A program made the translations under genes and the position numbers. Under the pieces are notes generated by a model. The model saw only the letters and a list, made by a program, of their open reading frames with translations. It was not told the DNA's origin and did no database searches. 64,000 nt of DNA, taken from Catenaria anguillulae PL171 (taxonomy: Eukaryota; Blastocladiomycota; Blastocladiomycetes; Blastocladiales; Catenariaceae). The stretch lies in the NCBI GenBank assembly GCA_002102555.1, contig MCFL01000024.1:124001-188000 (forward strand), in the 5' to 3' direction. This document shows, piece by piece, positions 11,916 to 24,279 of this stretch (position 1 is its first letter; every line of letters starts with the position of its first letter).

Positions 11916-13866
11916 CTATACAACGAGTCCCCACACATGCGCCGCGACGCTCTCATCCACATCTACATCCACGTTCCTCAAGTCTTGATCCCTCAACCCA
12001 CGCGGCGTCACTACCAGGTGCCCGCTTGCCTTGTTCCCAACTGCCCTGTTTACTCTTTTGTCGTCAGCAGCCTCCACCCGGCCGTTTCCGACCGCGGGCG
12101 ACGACGACGTGGATCCAAAGTCAAACTCGTGACTATCCTCCAAATGCGTTGGCGACATGAGCGGCGGCATATCTGCATATTCGTCGTCATCCTCGTCCTC
12201 CACCTCAATACCGTGGCCCTCTTGCTCGGCACTGCCGGGCACGGCAGGGGACGATGCTGCGGCGGGCAAAGATGACGTGAGAATCGCAGGCGCAATGCGC
12301 CACCGACCGGGCATCATGACGCCGTAGGAGGTTGAAGACGGCAGGGCGTTCTTGGTGTTGGAGTAATCAAAGCAGTGCAAGTCGCCCGCGCACGTGGTGA
12401 CCAGCAGGCCAACGAATCCACCCGACAAATTGGAAGCGAACGAGCTGGTGACGTTGAATGTTTGGCCGGCCATGCGAGGACAAAGACGCGCTTGGCGTCA
12501 CAACGCGGAACGAATGGACGGTCCGTGAACGTGGCGGGTTGAACGTGGGAATCGAAAGCGAGTACTATCAGAGCGAATGGCGGTCAGTCAAAGATTTCCA
12601 GCGCGAGTCGCAATTGGAAAAAAAAAAAACCAGGCGTACCAAAACCTCGCCAGTCCACACGTCATGCACGTTGACTTGCCCTACCCTCACGCTATTCACA
12701 AATACACAATGGTCCGTGACCTGCACGAGGCACCCAAAGCTCTGCCTGACATTGGCCTCGAAATGCCTTGCCTCGCGCAACGTCAGCCGCTCCAACAACT
12801 CGCACTTGAGGTCAAAACTCGCGGGATTGCGTGCGCCCGCCTGGTACAAGTACGCGACGCCGTCCAAGTCCATGACCACCAAATGCTTGCCCGAGGGCGA
12901 AATGGACGCGCCAAAGATACCAAACGGCGTGTCCGAAGGAATTGGAACTTGAATCCTGGCCAAGGGCTCGAGCGCATCTCGAATGGCTGCAAGCGCATAC
13001 ACATGGACTTCGTTGTCGGGTCCGCTCGACACGAGCAGTTCGTTGGACAAGCATACGGCGGCCGCCCATCCGCGATGGTGCCGGAACGTGGCCATGCATT
13101 CCACTGCCCACGCGTCTGCTTCGACATCAAGGCACGAGGCAGTCCAAAGCTTGACGGTCCCGTCAATCGAGCCTGTCGCAACCAGTGGCTTACCCGACGG
13201 GTGTGCGGCCATGGTGCCCACGAGTTCGGTATGTGCGTCTTGGGCCGGCAGAGGCAGGGCAATCGCCACCTTGTACGCTGTGGAGTTTGGTTGTGCGGTG
13301 CTGGTGGGTTGCTGCGTCACACAAGACACGTGTAGCGCGGCCAGTGGCGACGTTTGGTTGCGCGTTGAGCACAGCAGCACGGGCGTGCCGGGAATTTGGA
13401 CCGTGTCCGTATACGAGCGGGAGGAGCAAGCAATGAATGCGGTCGCCTGGTGGGATGCATATGCCTGTGTAGCGGGTACGGGGCGCGGCAATGCGGCCAC
13501 GGGAAGCACAGGCTGCTGCTGGTCTTGGGCGTTGATCGGCTGGTGGCCGTTTGGCACAAGTATGGACGTCACAGCACAGTCCGCCACAGGTGTTGAGGAG
13601 GCGCTACGGCCGTGGCGGCGGAGCAAGTGCATTTCGCGCAGTGCGTCAAGTGACTCTGGCAGCGGCGATGCGACAGAGGCGTGCAGGGGAGATCTGCGCA
13701 GGACCGACGAAAGCAGCGGGAGGTGGTGGGAATCGACAAGGTGCTGGAATGCACGCGAAACGGATCGACACCGGGCAAGGTCGCGAGGGTCGTCGAGCCA
13801 GCCAAGTGAGGCAAGGACGAGTTCGGTGGGAAGAGTGCTGAGGGTGGTTGCGGTTGTGGAAATCAT
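11916..13866 (-). CDS. F-box and WD40-repeat protein
   Basis: Likely substrate-receptor subunit of an SCF ubiquitin ligase. The N-terminus is an F-box (LPTELVLASLGWLDDPRDLA, then RCRSVSRAFQHLV). WD40-like blades follow, the clearest being GSIDGTVKLW, plus SSGPDNEVHVYAL, SPSGKHLVVMDLDG and NSVRVGQVNVHDVWTGEV. An intron with a poly-T run lies at about 12558-12638 on this strand. The last exon ends with GDLHCFDYSN and an acidic, disordered tail (EVEDEDDDEYAD). The frame between the intron and the frame with MAGQTFNV needs one or two added bases, so the joint is approximate. Substrate unknown; not assignable to Met30 or Cdc4. Confidence 0.75.
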
Positions 13867-14545
13867 GGCGGTTGGTTGAGTTGAGAGTTAGAGGGTAGGT
13901 ACGTGCGTATGCGTGAATCCGGTGCGCAGTGTGCATCAAAAGGTCATCCGTGTGTTTTGTTTTTGATGAGAGGAGCGGAGGTCAAGTAACACTTATGAAG
14001 GAAATGTGGAAATCGAATGAGTGAGCGTGGGAATGAATTCGAATCTGATGCGATGGAAGGAGGCAAGGGCAAGCAAGCAAGGGCGGGAAAGCGAGCTCGA
14101 GGGAACAGGAAACACACGCAAGTTGGGGAAATATGCAATCATGTACGCACATTTGCAACGCGATGGATCGGAACCAGATCAGGTCAAGCTCTTTGCGGTA
14201 TTGGCAATGACCGAAAGCCTTGCGTGCATGCGTTTTTGCAGCCAACAGTTCCACAGTTTGGCTCATGATGCTCAAGAGCCTTTGCGTGTTGCGTTTTGCG
14301 TGTTGCGTGCTCGATTGCATGCAAATTGCAAATCTCACAAGAGATCGGCACTCGCGTCCTCTGAGCACGGCACGCCGATCTGCCGTGGGTTGGGCTGGGA
14401 GGTGGAGGTGCAGATGCAACCAATCTGCAACAAATGACATGCGTGATGAAAAAGTGAACATTACACAAGCGATGCATGCGCGACTGCCAGCCAGTGGCGA
14501 TTTGACCTCACGCATTCCCTTTCCGACTCTGTTCCGTGCTGTCCC
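13867..14545. other. Divergent intergenic region
   Basis: About 680 bp between divergent start codons. A tandem pair of TTGCGTGTTGCG-like units lies at about 14283-14310. Nothing else stands out. Confidence 0.45.
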
Positions 14546-17154
14546 ATGGGTGGAAAACGCACCAGCAACAACAACCGTCGCAGCGGCGCCAAACCGTCCA
14601 CTGCCAGTGCCAGCACGCCCAGCTCCAACGCAACCTCGGCTTCAAACTCGCCTCTTCACACACCCGCCAAATCAAGCGCTGGCGCTTCCTCGGCTGCAGC
14701 CCCAACCACACATATCAATTCAACGACAGGTAGTAGCAATGGAGCATTATCTGCCCTTGCCCAACATTCATTCTCTATCCCGACCCCGGGTCTGAGTGCC
14801 CCGCTCGCCATCACCGGCCCTTCTTCGCCCCACTACACCCCGCAGGCATTTTTCCGTTCTACGGCAGACCACTTTGACAAGTGTGCGTCCAAGATGCGCA
14901 CGCTTGCCCAGGACTGGGAGTCGAAACAAGTTTCCTCCGGCTCGCCGGCAACCTCAACCGGCGGTCATGCAAGTGCCGGGCCGATTGACGTTTCGACTGT
15001 GTCATCGCTCTTCAAGGGGGAGAATGAGTACGAGAATCGTTTGCGCACGTACACATCCACTCTTGGCGCTTGCCTCTGGCTGAAAAATGTCCCGCTGATG
15101 ACGACCACGAAATGCGTTTTTAGACCGGGTCATGTTCTTTGCCCATTTCGGTTTTGATCCAGTCCCAACACAGCTGCACGACTCGCTTCTCTTCGAGTAC
15201 TGCAAACAACTACAGGACCAGCAACGTTTGCTCGTAGGTTGCACATCCTTCCGTTCCTCTGTATTGTTTTCCATGTATCCTGACGCTGCTCTTCGTTTGT
15301 CGCTGTTTTCAACAGTCGGAATCCACCCAAGACCTCAATGCAAAGGTCGATGCCATGATGTCCCAGTACCAAGGTGTCATCAAAGAAAACGAATCACGTC
15401 CGTCACTGTTCCTCCCTGTCTTGTGCATTACACGCACGCAAACCGCGGTTCCAAAACTCACCCATGCTCATCCTTACACCTGAACATAGTCCGCCAAGAA
15501 CGCGAGCAACTCATTCTCATCAAGGACAAGATCCAATCGCTCGCCAACGGCCTGTACATGGAATCCAAAGCCGCTCGCGCTCAGCTCGCTCATCTGGGCG
15601 AGCCCGATTTTCCCGCGCCACACTCGGCCATCCTCGACTCGGTCGTGGACGCGGTCAATGCCACGTGCCCTGACATGTATGACCTGTCCATGTTTTCCAC
15701 AAAGTGGCGCACGGATCCCGTGGCGGCACTCAATGAGGCGAGGGAGCGTCCGAAGACTGCCCAAGTCGACAAGCGCGTGGATTGGAAGGGCACGAGTGGA
15801 AAGAAGGGTGGAGGTGCGGCGGGCGAAATGGCCGGTTCGGCGCGCAAGCTTTCCAAAACCATTCAAGAGGTTGCAGCAGCCGTGCGCAAGTACTTGGACA
15901 TGCACGAGGCAACAGATGCGGGCAATCCGCTCAAGGTTCTGCTGCAAGTCATGGCCGACGCCGTGGAAATTGCTCGCCAGGATGCGGGTGAGGGCAACGG
16001 TGCTGTTGGTGCGTCGGCCGTGCAGCCCGCAACCGGGTCATCTCTGCCGGCGCCCACGGCAGCGCGTAAAGCCAAGCCATCGAAATCCAAGGCGAAAAAA
16101 CCAACGTCATTGCCTCCCAACCCCCTCGGATCCAACACCATTGCTCCTCAAGCGTCTCCCCCGCCATCATCGACCGTCCACTGCTGCAACCAAATGTCAA
16201 CTCTCATGGCCAAAGTTGATGCCGTCACGCTCGAATACCAAGAGCGCACCATCACGTACGAGATGTCGGCCAAAGTCCTCAATGCGCGTGTCGACCTCGC
16301 TCAAGCAGAAGCCAAGGTGGCCGCCACCGAGCTCAAGCACGAGCGTGCGGATTTGCAAATGACCAAGATCGAGCTCAAGCATGCCAAGGTCGAGCTGGAG
16401 CTTGCAAAGTCCAAGCTGGAAAAGGCAGAGTTGCAGACACAGGCGGCAAAGGCAGAGGCAGACTTGGTCCGGTCCGTGTTGGACAAGGCCACGACCGAGG
16501 CACGGCAGGCATTGGCCCAAATGCAGGTTCGAGAAGGTATTTTGATCTCTTCCCTATTGCGCCGTCACATCCTCGTTCAGCTGTTGACAACTTCTGCTGC
16601 ATTTCCCAGCCGAGAACCGTGCCCTGCACGCGATTGCAACCACGTACCATGCGCGCCTCGAATCGGGCCAACACCTGTGGCACAAGCTGCGCGCCGCAAC
16701 CAGTGCCTCGCTCTCCCACGCCGCCGCCACCATCAAGCGGCTGCAATACGAAAACGCAGCACTGCGGACCAAACTAGACCGCGCGCTCGCCACTTCTGCG
16801 CTCGCCGAACAAGTAGCCGTGCACTTGGACACTCAAGTCCGAGCCTTGCGCGGCGAGTTTGCAGCCATGGTGCAGCACTGGACGCTGGGTGGCGAGTGGA
16901 ATGTACCCGTGCCTGTCAACGCGGGCGCAGTCATGATGATGGATGCACAGGAGCAGACGCGTGGGCCAGCCTTGGGTGGGGCGGCCACCAGACGACGGAC
17001 AGATTCTTTTATTGGTGGCGGATCGGCACTTGGCACCGCACCGGCAGGGTTGATGCGTGACCATGGCTCGGGCACTAACTTGCCAGAGTTGGCTGTGTCC
17101 CTTGGGTTGACGCCGCAGGCGGGACCTACTGTGGCCGATTTGAGCGTGGATTAA
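14546..17154 (+). CDS. Coiled-coil protein of unknown function
   Basis: Protein of about 787 residues in four exons (14546-15233, 15316-15397, 15490-16536, 16610-17154). It starts with a low-complexity Ser/Thr/Ala head. A helical stretch follows (FFRSTADHFDKCASKMRTLA, then a DDDHEMRFLDRVMFF region and LHDSLLFEYCKQLQDQQRLL). Then come helical segments (EREQLILIKDKIQSLANGLY), a basic/proline linker, and a long heptad-like coil (about 16250-16536; KAKLE/KIELKHAKVELELAK patterns) continued by LRAATSASLSHAAATIKRL. The tail is disordered. Two missing bases in A5 (15087) and T5 (15119) homopolymers restore the first exon and give 2364 nt. The head region faintly recalls BAR-type helical proteins, but I cannot assign a family. 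Confidence 0.7.
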
Positions 17155-17246
17155 AGTTTCCGCAAAACTAGTGTACAAGATATCTTGTATGTATGTATGA
17201 GCGGAGCGAATGTAATACCTCACCCCCCAACCGCCTATGTACTGCT

Positions 17247-18735
17247 CTACTTGAGGTAGTGCAAGCAATCCTGCGGGACCGAATCGAGTAGCTTCTTGTT
17301 CTTCAACCACTCCTTGTTGAACAGGCGACTGGCGTACCGACCGGCGCCATCGCACAGGACAGTGGCAATTGTGTGACCAGGCCCCATTTGCTTGGCCAAG
17401 AGGACGGCGGCTGCAACGTTCATGGCCGACGAGGCACCGACGGGAATGCCTTCGTCATGTAAAAGCCGGAAAACCTACGCATGATTGCGCGGGTCAGGAC
17501 AAGATGATGTGACAGAGAAGAAAAAAATCACGGTTGTAGGAATTGCATACCGTTTCAATGGTCACTTCATCCGGCACATGGATCGCCCCACTCACAGCCT
17601 TGGCATCCACGGCTGCCTGCATGTTGGCAGTCACTCGACCTTGTCCGATCCCCTTGCGGTGTGGACATGTAACGGGTAAGGATCACGACAACATGATGAT
17701 GTGTTATGGGTAGCGTACCTCGGTAATACTCCCATCACCCGTCCGCTCCAGCTTGCCCTTGGTAAAGTACGAATACAGCACAGACCCGGGCGGGTCCGCC
17801 ACAATCAACCGAGTCTCGGGCAACGCCTGCTGCAAATACAGCGCCACGCCCGCAAACGTACCGCCCGTGCCCGTGCCACACGTGAACGCATCCAGCTTAG
17901 CGCCACCCATCTGCTTGACAATTTCTGGCCCCGTCGACTCAATGTGCGCTTGCGTGTTTGCCAAATTATCAAATTGGTTGGTCCACACGGCATTGTCCAA
18001 GGCCTCAGCGTGCCGCCTCGCCTGATGGTTGTAATTGTTTGGGTCCGTGAATGGCGCAACAGGAACCTGATACACCTCGGCGCCAAGCATGCGCAGGGCA
18101 TCCACTTTTTCTTGGCTCTGGTTGTTGGGCATGTAAATGACGCACTTGTATCCGCGCGCGCGGCACACGTGTGCAAGCCCAATGCCCGTGTTGCCCGCGG
18201 TGCCCTCGACGACGGTGCCACCCGGGAGAAGCAGGCCGCGGTTTTCGGCGTCCTTGACGACCCATAGGGCCGCGCGGTCCTTGACGGATCCGCCTTGCGG
18301 GCAAACTGATGAGTCAGCCAACGAAGGGTGGAAAGCGACGGAGAACGAAGGGAAACGGACCCGGATTCATGAATTCGGCTTTGGCCAAGATGGTGCATCC
18401 TGTTGCGCGTGAAAAAGACGGGAGCAACAGCAATGGGGTGTTGCCGACAGCACCAGGAAAGCCCTCCACTAGCTGTGCGAGCGCGAGATGTGAGCGTGGG
18501 ACAATCATGGCCGGATCACGGCACAACAGCCGAGAAGACGACGACAGCATACTGGAGTCGTGATTGGACGCGAGCTGAAGATGGGCTGGCCGCAAACGTT
18601 CAAGGATGGCGCAGCGACCGACGATGACAGAGTTCGGAAGCCGAGAAGCGCGTTGAGCGAGACGGTGGCGGTCGTTGTTGCCAGGGGAAGGAAGGCCAGA
18701 GTACGGCCGACGCGGGCAATTTGGCGAGATAACAT
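17247..18735 (-). CDS. MCY1: Mitochondrial-type cysteine synthase (Mcy1/Cys12 family)
   Basis: PLP-dependent beta-family enzyme of about 426 residues, expected to make cysteine from O-acetylserine and sulfide. Exons on this strand: 18735-18361, 18293-17719, 17652-17551, 17474-17247. The N-terminus ([15 protein letters not shown]) is basic and hydrophobic like a mitochondrial presequence or anchor. Motifs: [20 protein letters not shown] (PLP lysine), [14 protein letters not shown] (phosphate loop), [21 protein letters not shown] and ADPPGSVLY. The spacing fits the fungal Mcy1/Cys12 group better than cystathionine beta-synthase; no CBS domains follow. One frame break near 18540-18560 accounts for the only missing base. 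Confidence 0.88.
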
Positions 18736-19036
18736 GTTGATGGACATTGACAGAGAGTGCAGCTTTTTCGTGTACATGCGACAGGTGACTTGCCTGTTCA
18801 AGGCCGGGGTCTGCAGTAAACAACGTTAATCCATACCGCCGTCGCCAATGATATCATGTCGTTGGTGCAAGTGGGCGGATCGGCGGCCTCTTCTTTGGTC
18901 GCGAATGATTCGGTAAAGATGGATTTACTTGAACGCGGTTTGCCGCGAACAGCCAAGTGTGACAGCCTGCTTCATCAGTTCCAGCGGTTTCGGGCAATGT
19001 GACGTTTTGAAATCAAGCAAAATCATTAAATGAACC
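18736..19036. promoter_or_regulatory. Divergent promoter region, cysteine synthase / 7TM gene A
   Basis: About 300 bp between the two start codons, AT-richer than the flanking exons. No motif is convincing. Confidence 0.35.
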
Positions 19037-20747
19037 ATGGCTACCACACCGACTTCACCGCCCCCTGCAGTCAGTCGCACATTGCTCGAAATCCGGGATC
19101 CACGCGTTTTGGCCACGGCCGACGCGAGCCTAGTGCTTTCGTGCCTCATGCTACTCCTTTCAGTCGCACAATTCCACAAGAGAAGAACATATTTTTACGC
19201 CGGAATTGTGTCTTCTGCGATACCCCTCGTCGTTGCCGATGTTTGGACCTTGCTCGCGGCGGATGAGTTGGTGTCCACGGTACGTTGCTCACACTGAACC
19301 TAAGGCAGATGACAATCTGCGAGCAAAAATCCTGCATTCCTCACCCGATAGACCGACAGAATAGCTACCTTGTAGTTCGAATCCTGTGCCCGCTCTTTTC
19401 CACCAGTCAAGTGTGCGGTCTCTCAATCATCAGGTTCCACATCTTGTCCTCCACAGACCAAATCCGCTGGTTCACTCGCCGAATGTCCAACATCCTGCTG
19501 ACAGTAGTCTATGGAGAAATGATCCTCTCCACCTTGATCTTGACCATCTCATACATTCAGCAGTCAAAGCAGCAGTTTTTCACGTCACATCCCTACCGAA
19601 CACCCGTTATCATGGGCCACATGGCGCTCACCTCGATCCTCGACTTTGTGCTGGCCGTGTCCACCTTTCGAGTGGTTTGGAGTATTCGTGCCAACGCCTT
19701 GAAGCGGCGTTCGGTGACTGCTGGCGGGGGGATCGCATCAAGCAGCCCCTCAGATGGAGAGGGCGGAGGAACATTTGAGCAGGGAATTACATCGGCCCCG
19801 CCACCAACTCCGAGCATTGAATATGGACGCAGTGGAGATATTCCGAGCTCGAGCACGCTTGCTCTCATGCCTGGCTCGAAGCATGATGCTGTTCCAATGT
19901 CCACAGCGTCGTTAAGCTCTTCACAATTCCTCCACCCTGTCAAGCATGGGATTGGGCCACATACGTCTCATAGTGGCACTGGCGTCGGATTCCTTCCAGA
20001 CAGGCCTCTTCGGATCTCGACACAATCAGCCATACCACAAAACATTGACAATGCTCCCACCAGCGCAAAAGTTTCGCCAAACGCACACCAGCATCCCCAA
20101 TCTGGTGGCGCACACGCACAATTTGCCATTGCCACTGGGCTCATCAAGCTGTCCAAATCCATGCACTCGCTTGGTTCCATAGCGTCCTTCACTTCAACAA
20201 CCACGCGCTCAGCGGTCCGTTCTGTCAAGCACAAGCAGAAAGCGGCACGCCTGCGGCGGGTGACGGGCCAGCTGCTCCTGGCGTTGACGGCCATGATGAT
20301 TGGTGTTGTCGGCGGCCTGGGGACATTTGGTCTTTCCAGTGGGAACATGTTTGGGGACAATATTGCTGGATTGTTCATTCGAATCTATTTGCTGCCGGCG
20401 ACCATATGCTGGACATTGCTTGTGGAGCTCACAAAAGCAACTCGAATGTAAGTACCGTTTTTGTTTCACTCTTTGGGCCGACTTCTCTCAACAAGAATAG
20501 CACAGAAACGGCGGATGAGCCACCCAAGCCATTGGTCAAAACACCTAGGGCCGGCGTGCAAGCTTTCCAGCTGCCTGGTGCAGGGAGCCAGTATCATCAA
20601 GCATTTGCGCCCCGTGAAAGGTTCGCTTCATTCAGGTTTTTTGGTGCGAACAAAACGCCCACATACGGTGGAACCTCTGCCCCGACTGTCAGCAGCATTT
20701 CAGTGAAACGACCATCCTTATCACAACTCCTGACCCTGTGCAATGCA
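19037..20747 (+). CDS. Seven-transmembrane protein A of a tandem array (unrecognised family)
   Basis: First and most divergent of five tandem paralogues. Exons are 19037-19279, 19360-20447 and 20501 onward. TM1 and TM2 lie in exon 1 after the family signature RDPRVLA. Exon 2 holds the next segments (NILLTVVYGEMILSTLILTI; DFVLAVSTFRVVWSIR), a long Ser/Pro-rich cytoplasmic-type loop, then LLLALTAMMIGVVGG and GDNIAGLFIRIYLLPAT. Unlike its sisters it lacks the intron before GD and the HLPxFPxHPWRK motif. After the third intron the frame stays open through about 80 residues straight into gene B, so the true end is unknown; I stop at the codon before B's ATG. Function unknown. Confidence 0.65.
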
Positions 20748-22279
20748 ATGACTCAACTGATCTACCCAGAAGAATGGGCTTTTGAAGACTTTATTGATGT
20801 TCGAGTTGTTGTCGCCCAAGTCGCATGTGTCATTTTGACTGTGGTCGCGATCATTCTGCCTGCTATCAAGCTCCACACGCGTACGGTCAAGTCTCCGTTC
20901 TTTCTATTCTGTCTCATCGTGCCGATTCCCTGCCTGGTGGCCGATGTTTCCTACTTTTTGACGATATCCAGAGTGATCACCATTGTACGACATTTTCCCT
21001 TGAGTCGCTCATCACTATGTCAGGTTCCACGTTGAATCATTTGTGAGACTTACAACGCATAGAACCAAAACGAGGTGCCGCGAGTCATGTCTGCGTTCAT
21101 CTCTCTCTGGCTCGTTTGCACACTGTCCTCGGTTCGGTTTCGAGCATTTCATAAGGCCGGGACTGTGCTTTGGTACGACGACCGACGATCCAGGATTATC
21201 GTCTCGATTCTCTTCCTTCAAGGTGTTACCACGACCAGCATTCTCGCCTACACGTATGCCAGCCAGGCACATCTTCCCCACTTTCCTACACACCCATGGC
21301 GGAAAGTAACAATTGCTCTTCAAGCCGGGACCTCCATCTTCGTGAATTTTGTTATCGACGCGTTTTCCTTCATGACGATTTGGCAGATTCGTATGGGCGT
21401 CTTGCGGCGGAATCAGGGCATGATGCAGCAATCCATGAGCACAAAAGCGACCATCACTGAGCCAACCGAAAGTACCACTGTGGCGCCAAGCGCAGACGGC
21501 CCGAATGATTCACCAAACCCAGGTCCACCCCAGATATCTCGGGAAGGTGCAAGATTTTGGTGGTGGGTTCCCGCATCGGCATTGGCACGAATCCGAAATG
21601 AGTTGATTGAGTCTCGCCATAGTGGTGGAGGTGGGAGCTCTGCTGCCGGCGGCGGCGGCGGCACTTCAAGCTGTGGCACGGAAATGATTTCCGGTCAAGA
21701 TTCGACAACAGGGCACACCCCAGGGCTGACCTCCCAACCCAATTACCGAATACGCGGAGTGCTTTGGTCACGATTGCCTTGACCTCATCCCCTCCACTTC
21801 ATTCTTTATCTTTTGCTGGTGGTTCTTCAGAAAAAGTCAACTCTTCTAGCGCACGCCAGTTACCAAGCCCAACTGCTGTCACAACCACCGCGCTCATGTC
21901 TCTTTCATCCGACTCCCCAAGCTCTCCATCACTGACGCTGCTCCATCCAAACAACGGATCCAAGTCGACCTCCTACATCGCTCGACAGCGGCGGCGAAAG
22001 TCGCGGGAACAAAAGCGGCTCGCTCGATTCAAACAGACGACTGGCATTGTTTTGTGCATGCTTGGATTCCTGCTGCTGTCGTCAATCATTGGCCTTGTGG
22101 TTTACCTCAATCTTGCACATCTATTTGGTACGTCTTCATAACCGAAAGCAGACAAGAGTAGTCATTGACATGGGTCTCGGTGTTTGTACATAGGCGACAC
22201 GATGAGCGCGGTGGCTGCTCGCATCTATATTGTCGCCTGCTTTGTAAACTGGACGATATTGGCCCAGGTGGTCCGCTAA
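20748..22279 (+). CDS. Seven-transmembrane protein B of the tandem array
   Basis: About 462 residues; exons 20748-20984, 21063-22127 and 22194-22279. Family order: YPEEWAFEDFIDVRVV before TM1, TM2 ending at SRVITI, exon 2 opening with NQNEVPRVM, TM3, FHKAGTVLWY, TM4 ending LAYTYASQAHLPHFPTHPWR, TM5 with NFVIDAFSFMTIWQIR, a long Ser-rich loop, REQKRLARFKQTTGIVLCML leading into TM6, and GDTMSAVAARIYIVA as TM7. One missing base near 21760-21780 restores the frame (1389 nt). No retinal-type lysine, DRY or NPxxY motif is seen, so it does not match classical GPCRs that I know. Probably a surface or endomembrane receptor-like protein; ligand unknown. Confidence 0.75.
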
Positions 22280-22822
22280 TGCATTTAAGTTATGATAATA
22301 ACAATCACAGAATAGACAATCACAATCGCGACTGGCTTCTGCGGCAAGCATTTAGTGCCATCGCAGACGATGTCCCGCCATTCAGTCGTTTGTCACCAAG
22401 ATATTTACTCGCCTGCCCTGCGCTTTCGACCTTGCCCTGTCCCCGAACGGTTCCGTTACTCTGATTGGAACATGTGCCCAGACTGGTGACGGGGTACTAA
22501 ATCTATTTGTACCCCTGCTTGTGGACAGTAGCAAGAACCTTTGCTGCATTGAGGAAAAGATCTCATCGCCGCCGTCATCTCTCGCATACACCGCAAAGAA
22601 ACTCTTTGCTTTAAATGATGGATATTCGTAGCGAGCATGCCGAGCTGCATGCCTTTCCAAAAAAAACAAAATCAATGTGCCATTCAAGAGCTGGCACCTC
22701 AGTTTGCGTCCATTCATCACGCGTGACAACAGGATTTGTGGGTTGCCCCTGACTGCAATTGGACCAAGGAACGATGCATTGAGCACCGGAGCATCTTTAT
22801 TTCGACCCTGAGCAATTGAATT
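22280..22822. other. Intergenic region between 7TM genes B and C
   Basis: About 540 bp, AT-rich just after gene B (22280-22330). No supported gene. Confidence 0.5.
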
Positions 22823-24102
22823 ATGACAGCTGATATTCAATATCCTGACCAGTGGAGCTACTCCGACTTTCGAGACCCACGAGTCATTGCGGTCCAAGTG
22901 TTTTCCATCCTCTTCTCCATGACCATTATCGCACTTGGCGCAAAGAAATTACGAAAGAATCGTTCCCCGTTCTATATCGGCGTCTTTATAACCGGTTTCC
23001 CGTTTCTGGCCACCGACCTTGCATACTTTTTCGTCTTAGGACGCGTCATCTCGATTGTATGTGCACACGCTTGTCGAAGCTCGACCATTGTTCTCTAAGG
23101 TGACTGACAGCGAGATGATAGAACTCTAATGAGCCTTTTCGAACAATTATCAACTTTCTTTCGCTCTGGCAAAGCTCGCTTTTGTCTGCCATTCGTTTCA
23201 AAGGTCCGTTGTTGCCCACTTCATCTTTCCAAGTCACAGCCATACTTCATACCCGTTCTGCAGGCTTCCAACTCGCTGGTACCATCAAGTGGTACACAAA
23301 GACCAAGTCCCACGTTCTCATTGGAGCCCTCATTCTACAGGGGCTCATGACTATGATCCTCTTGGCATACACGTATGCGATTCAGTCGCATCTACCATAT
23401 TACCCAACCCATCCCTGGCGCAAGATCTTGCTAATTCAACAAGTTGGGACCAGCGTCCTGATGAATTTTTCTTCGATGCTGTTTCCTTCCGGACCATTTG
23501 GACCATCCGCAACAAAGCGCTTGCAAACGAGCGCAAACGGCAAGAGCTCGCCATGTCCGCTCAGTCGCAAACCGGGATCTGGCAACGCATCAAAGATGCT
23601 TGGTCTGCAGCTGTCGTAAGCGGCAGTCATTCGACGAGTGAACTCTCACGCAGCAAGTCTACGATCCCATCGACTTCGCAAATTCTGCATCATTCTATGA
23701 CAAGTTCACAAACTGTAGATCAAGAGAAGGCCGCAACAAGCACTGTGGGTGCGTCAGTCACCCAAAGCCAGCCTTCGGCGCCGGCGACAGGGGCTGGGCG
23801 CATTGGGAATCATTCAGTCAATCCAGAGCAGGAGCGGTTGAAGCGGTTTCAGCAAACGACCGCCGTCGTGCTATGCATGCTGGGATTCCTCGTCCTCACA
23901 AGCATTTGTGGGTTCCTGATCTACTTGAGCATGGCAGACCTTGTTGGTATGTCCATCTTTCGTTTTCGAATCGTTCATTTTTGTTAGCAGATGACTGACA
24001 CAAGAAAATCACTTAGGTGACGCGGCCAGTTCCCTTTGTGCTCGCATTTACGTTTGCGCAGCAGTCGTGCACTGGACCATTTTAACCCGTATCGTAAAAT
24101 GA
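22823..24102 (+). CDS. Seven-transmembrane protein C of the tandem array
   Basis: About 361 residues in four exons: 22823-23056, 23122-23203, 23264-23946, 24017-24102. Start MTADIQYPDQWSYSDFRDPR. It has an extra phase-1 intron after IRFK, shared only with gene D. Conserved blocks are GRVISI, NSNEPFRTI, FQLAGTIKWY, YTYAIQSHLPYYPTHPWRK, a D-x-x-SFRTIWTIR block after TM5, a short Ser/Thr loop, RFQQTTAVVLCMLGFLVLTS and GDAASSLCARIYVCAAVVHW, ending in RIVK. The only break is a T5 run at about 23466-23470, where one added T restores the D-x-x-SFRTIW block and gives exactly 1086 nt. Family unrecognised. Confidence 0.8.
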
Positions 24103-24279
24103 GGAGCCAGAGACATGTTTACATCCAGTGTTGCGTGACAGAATGAAGTGTTGTCTTCAAAATTGAAACGAGCGCCGTAGCTATGCAAATTTCGAGACAG
24201 ATGTATTCCCTATTTTCACACAGGCTCCGCAAAGGAACAATGGCATCGACGAGAACTCCATGCATTAGCACAACTACAA

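Noticed and set aside
15088-15122. 35-bp intron in the coiled-coil gene
   Set aside because: Too short compared with other introns here; two homopolymer additions give a continuous, natural sequence and correct length.
15132-17060. Single 642-residue ORF as one uninterrupted exon
   Set aside because: It reads through introns at 15234-15315, 15398-15489 and 16537-16609; splicing restores coiled-coil sequence and a different C-terminus.
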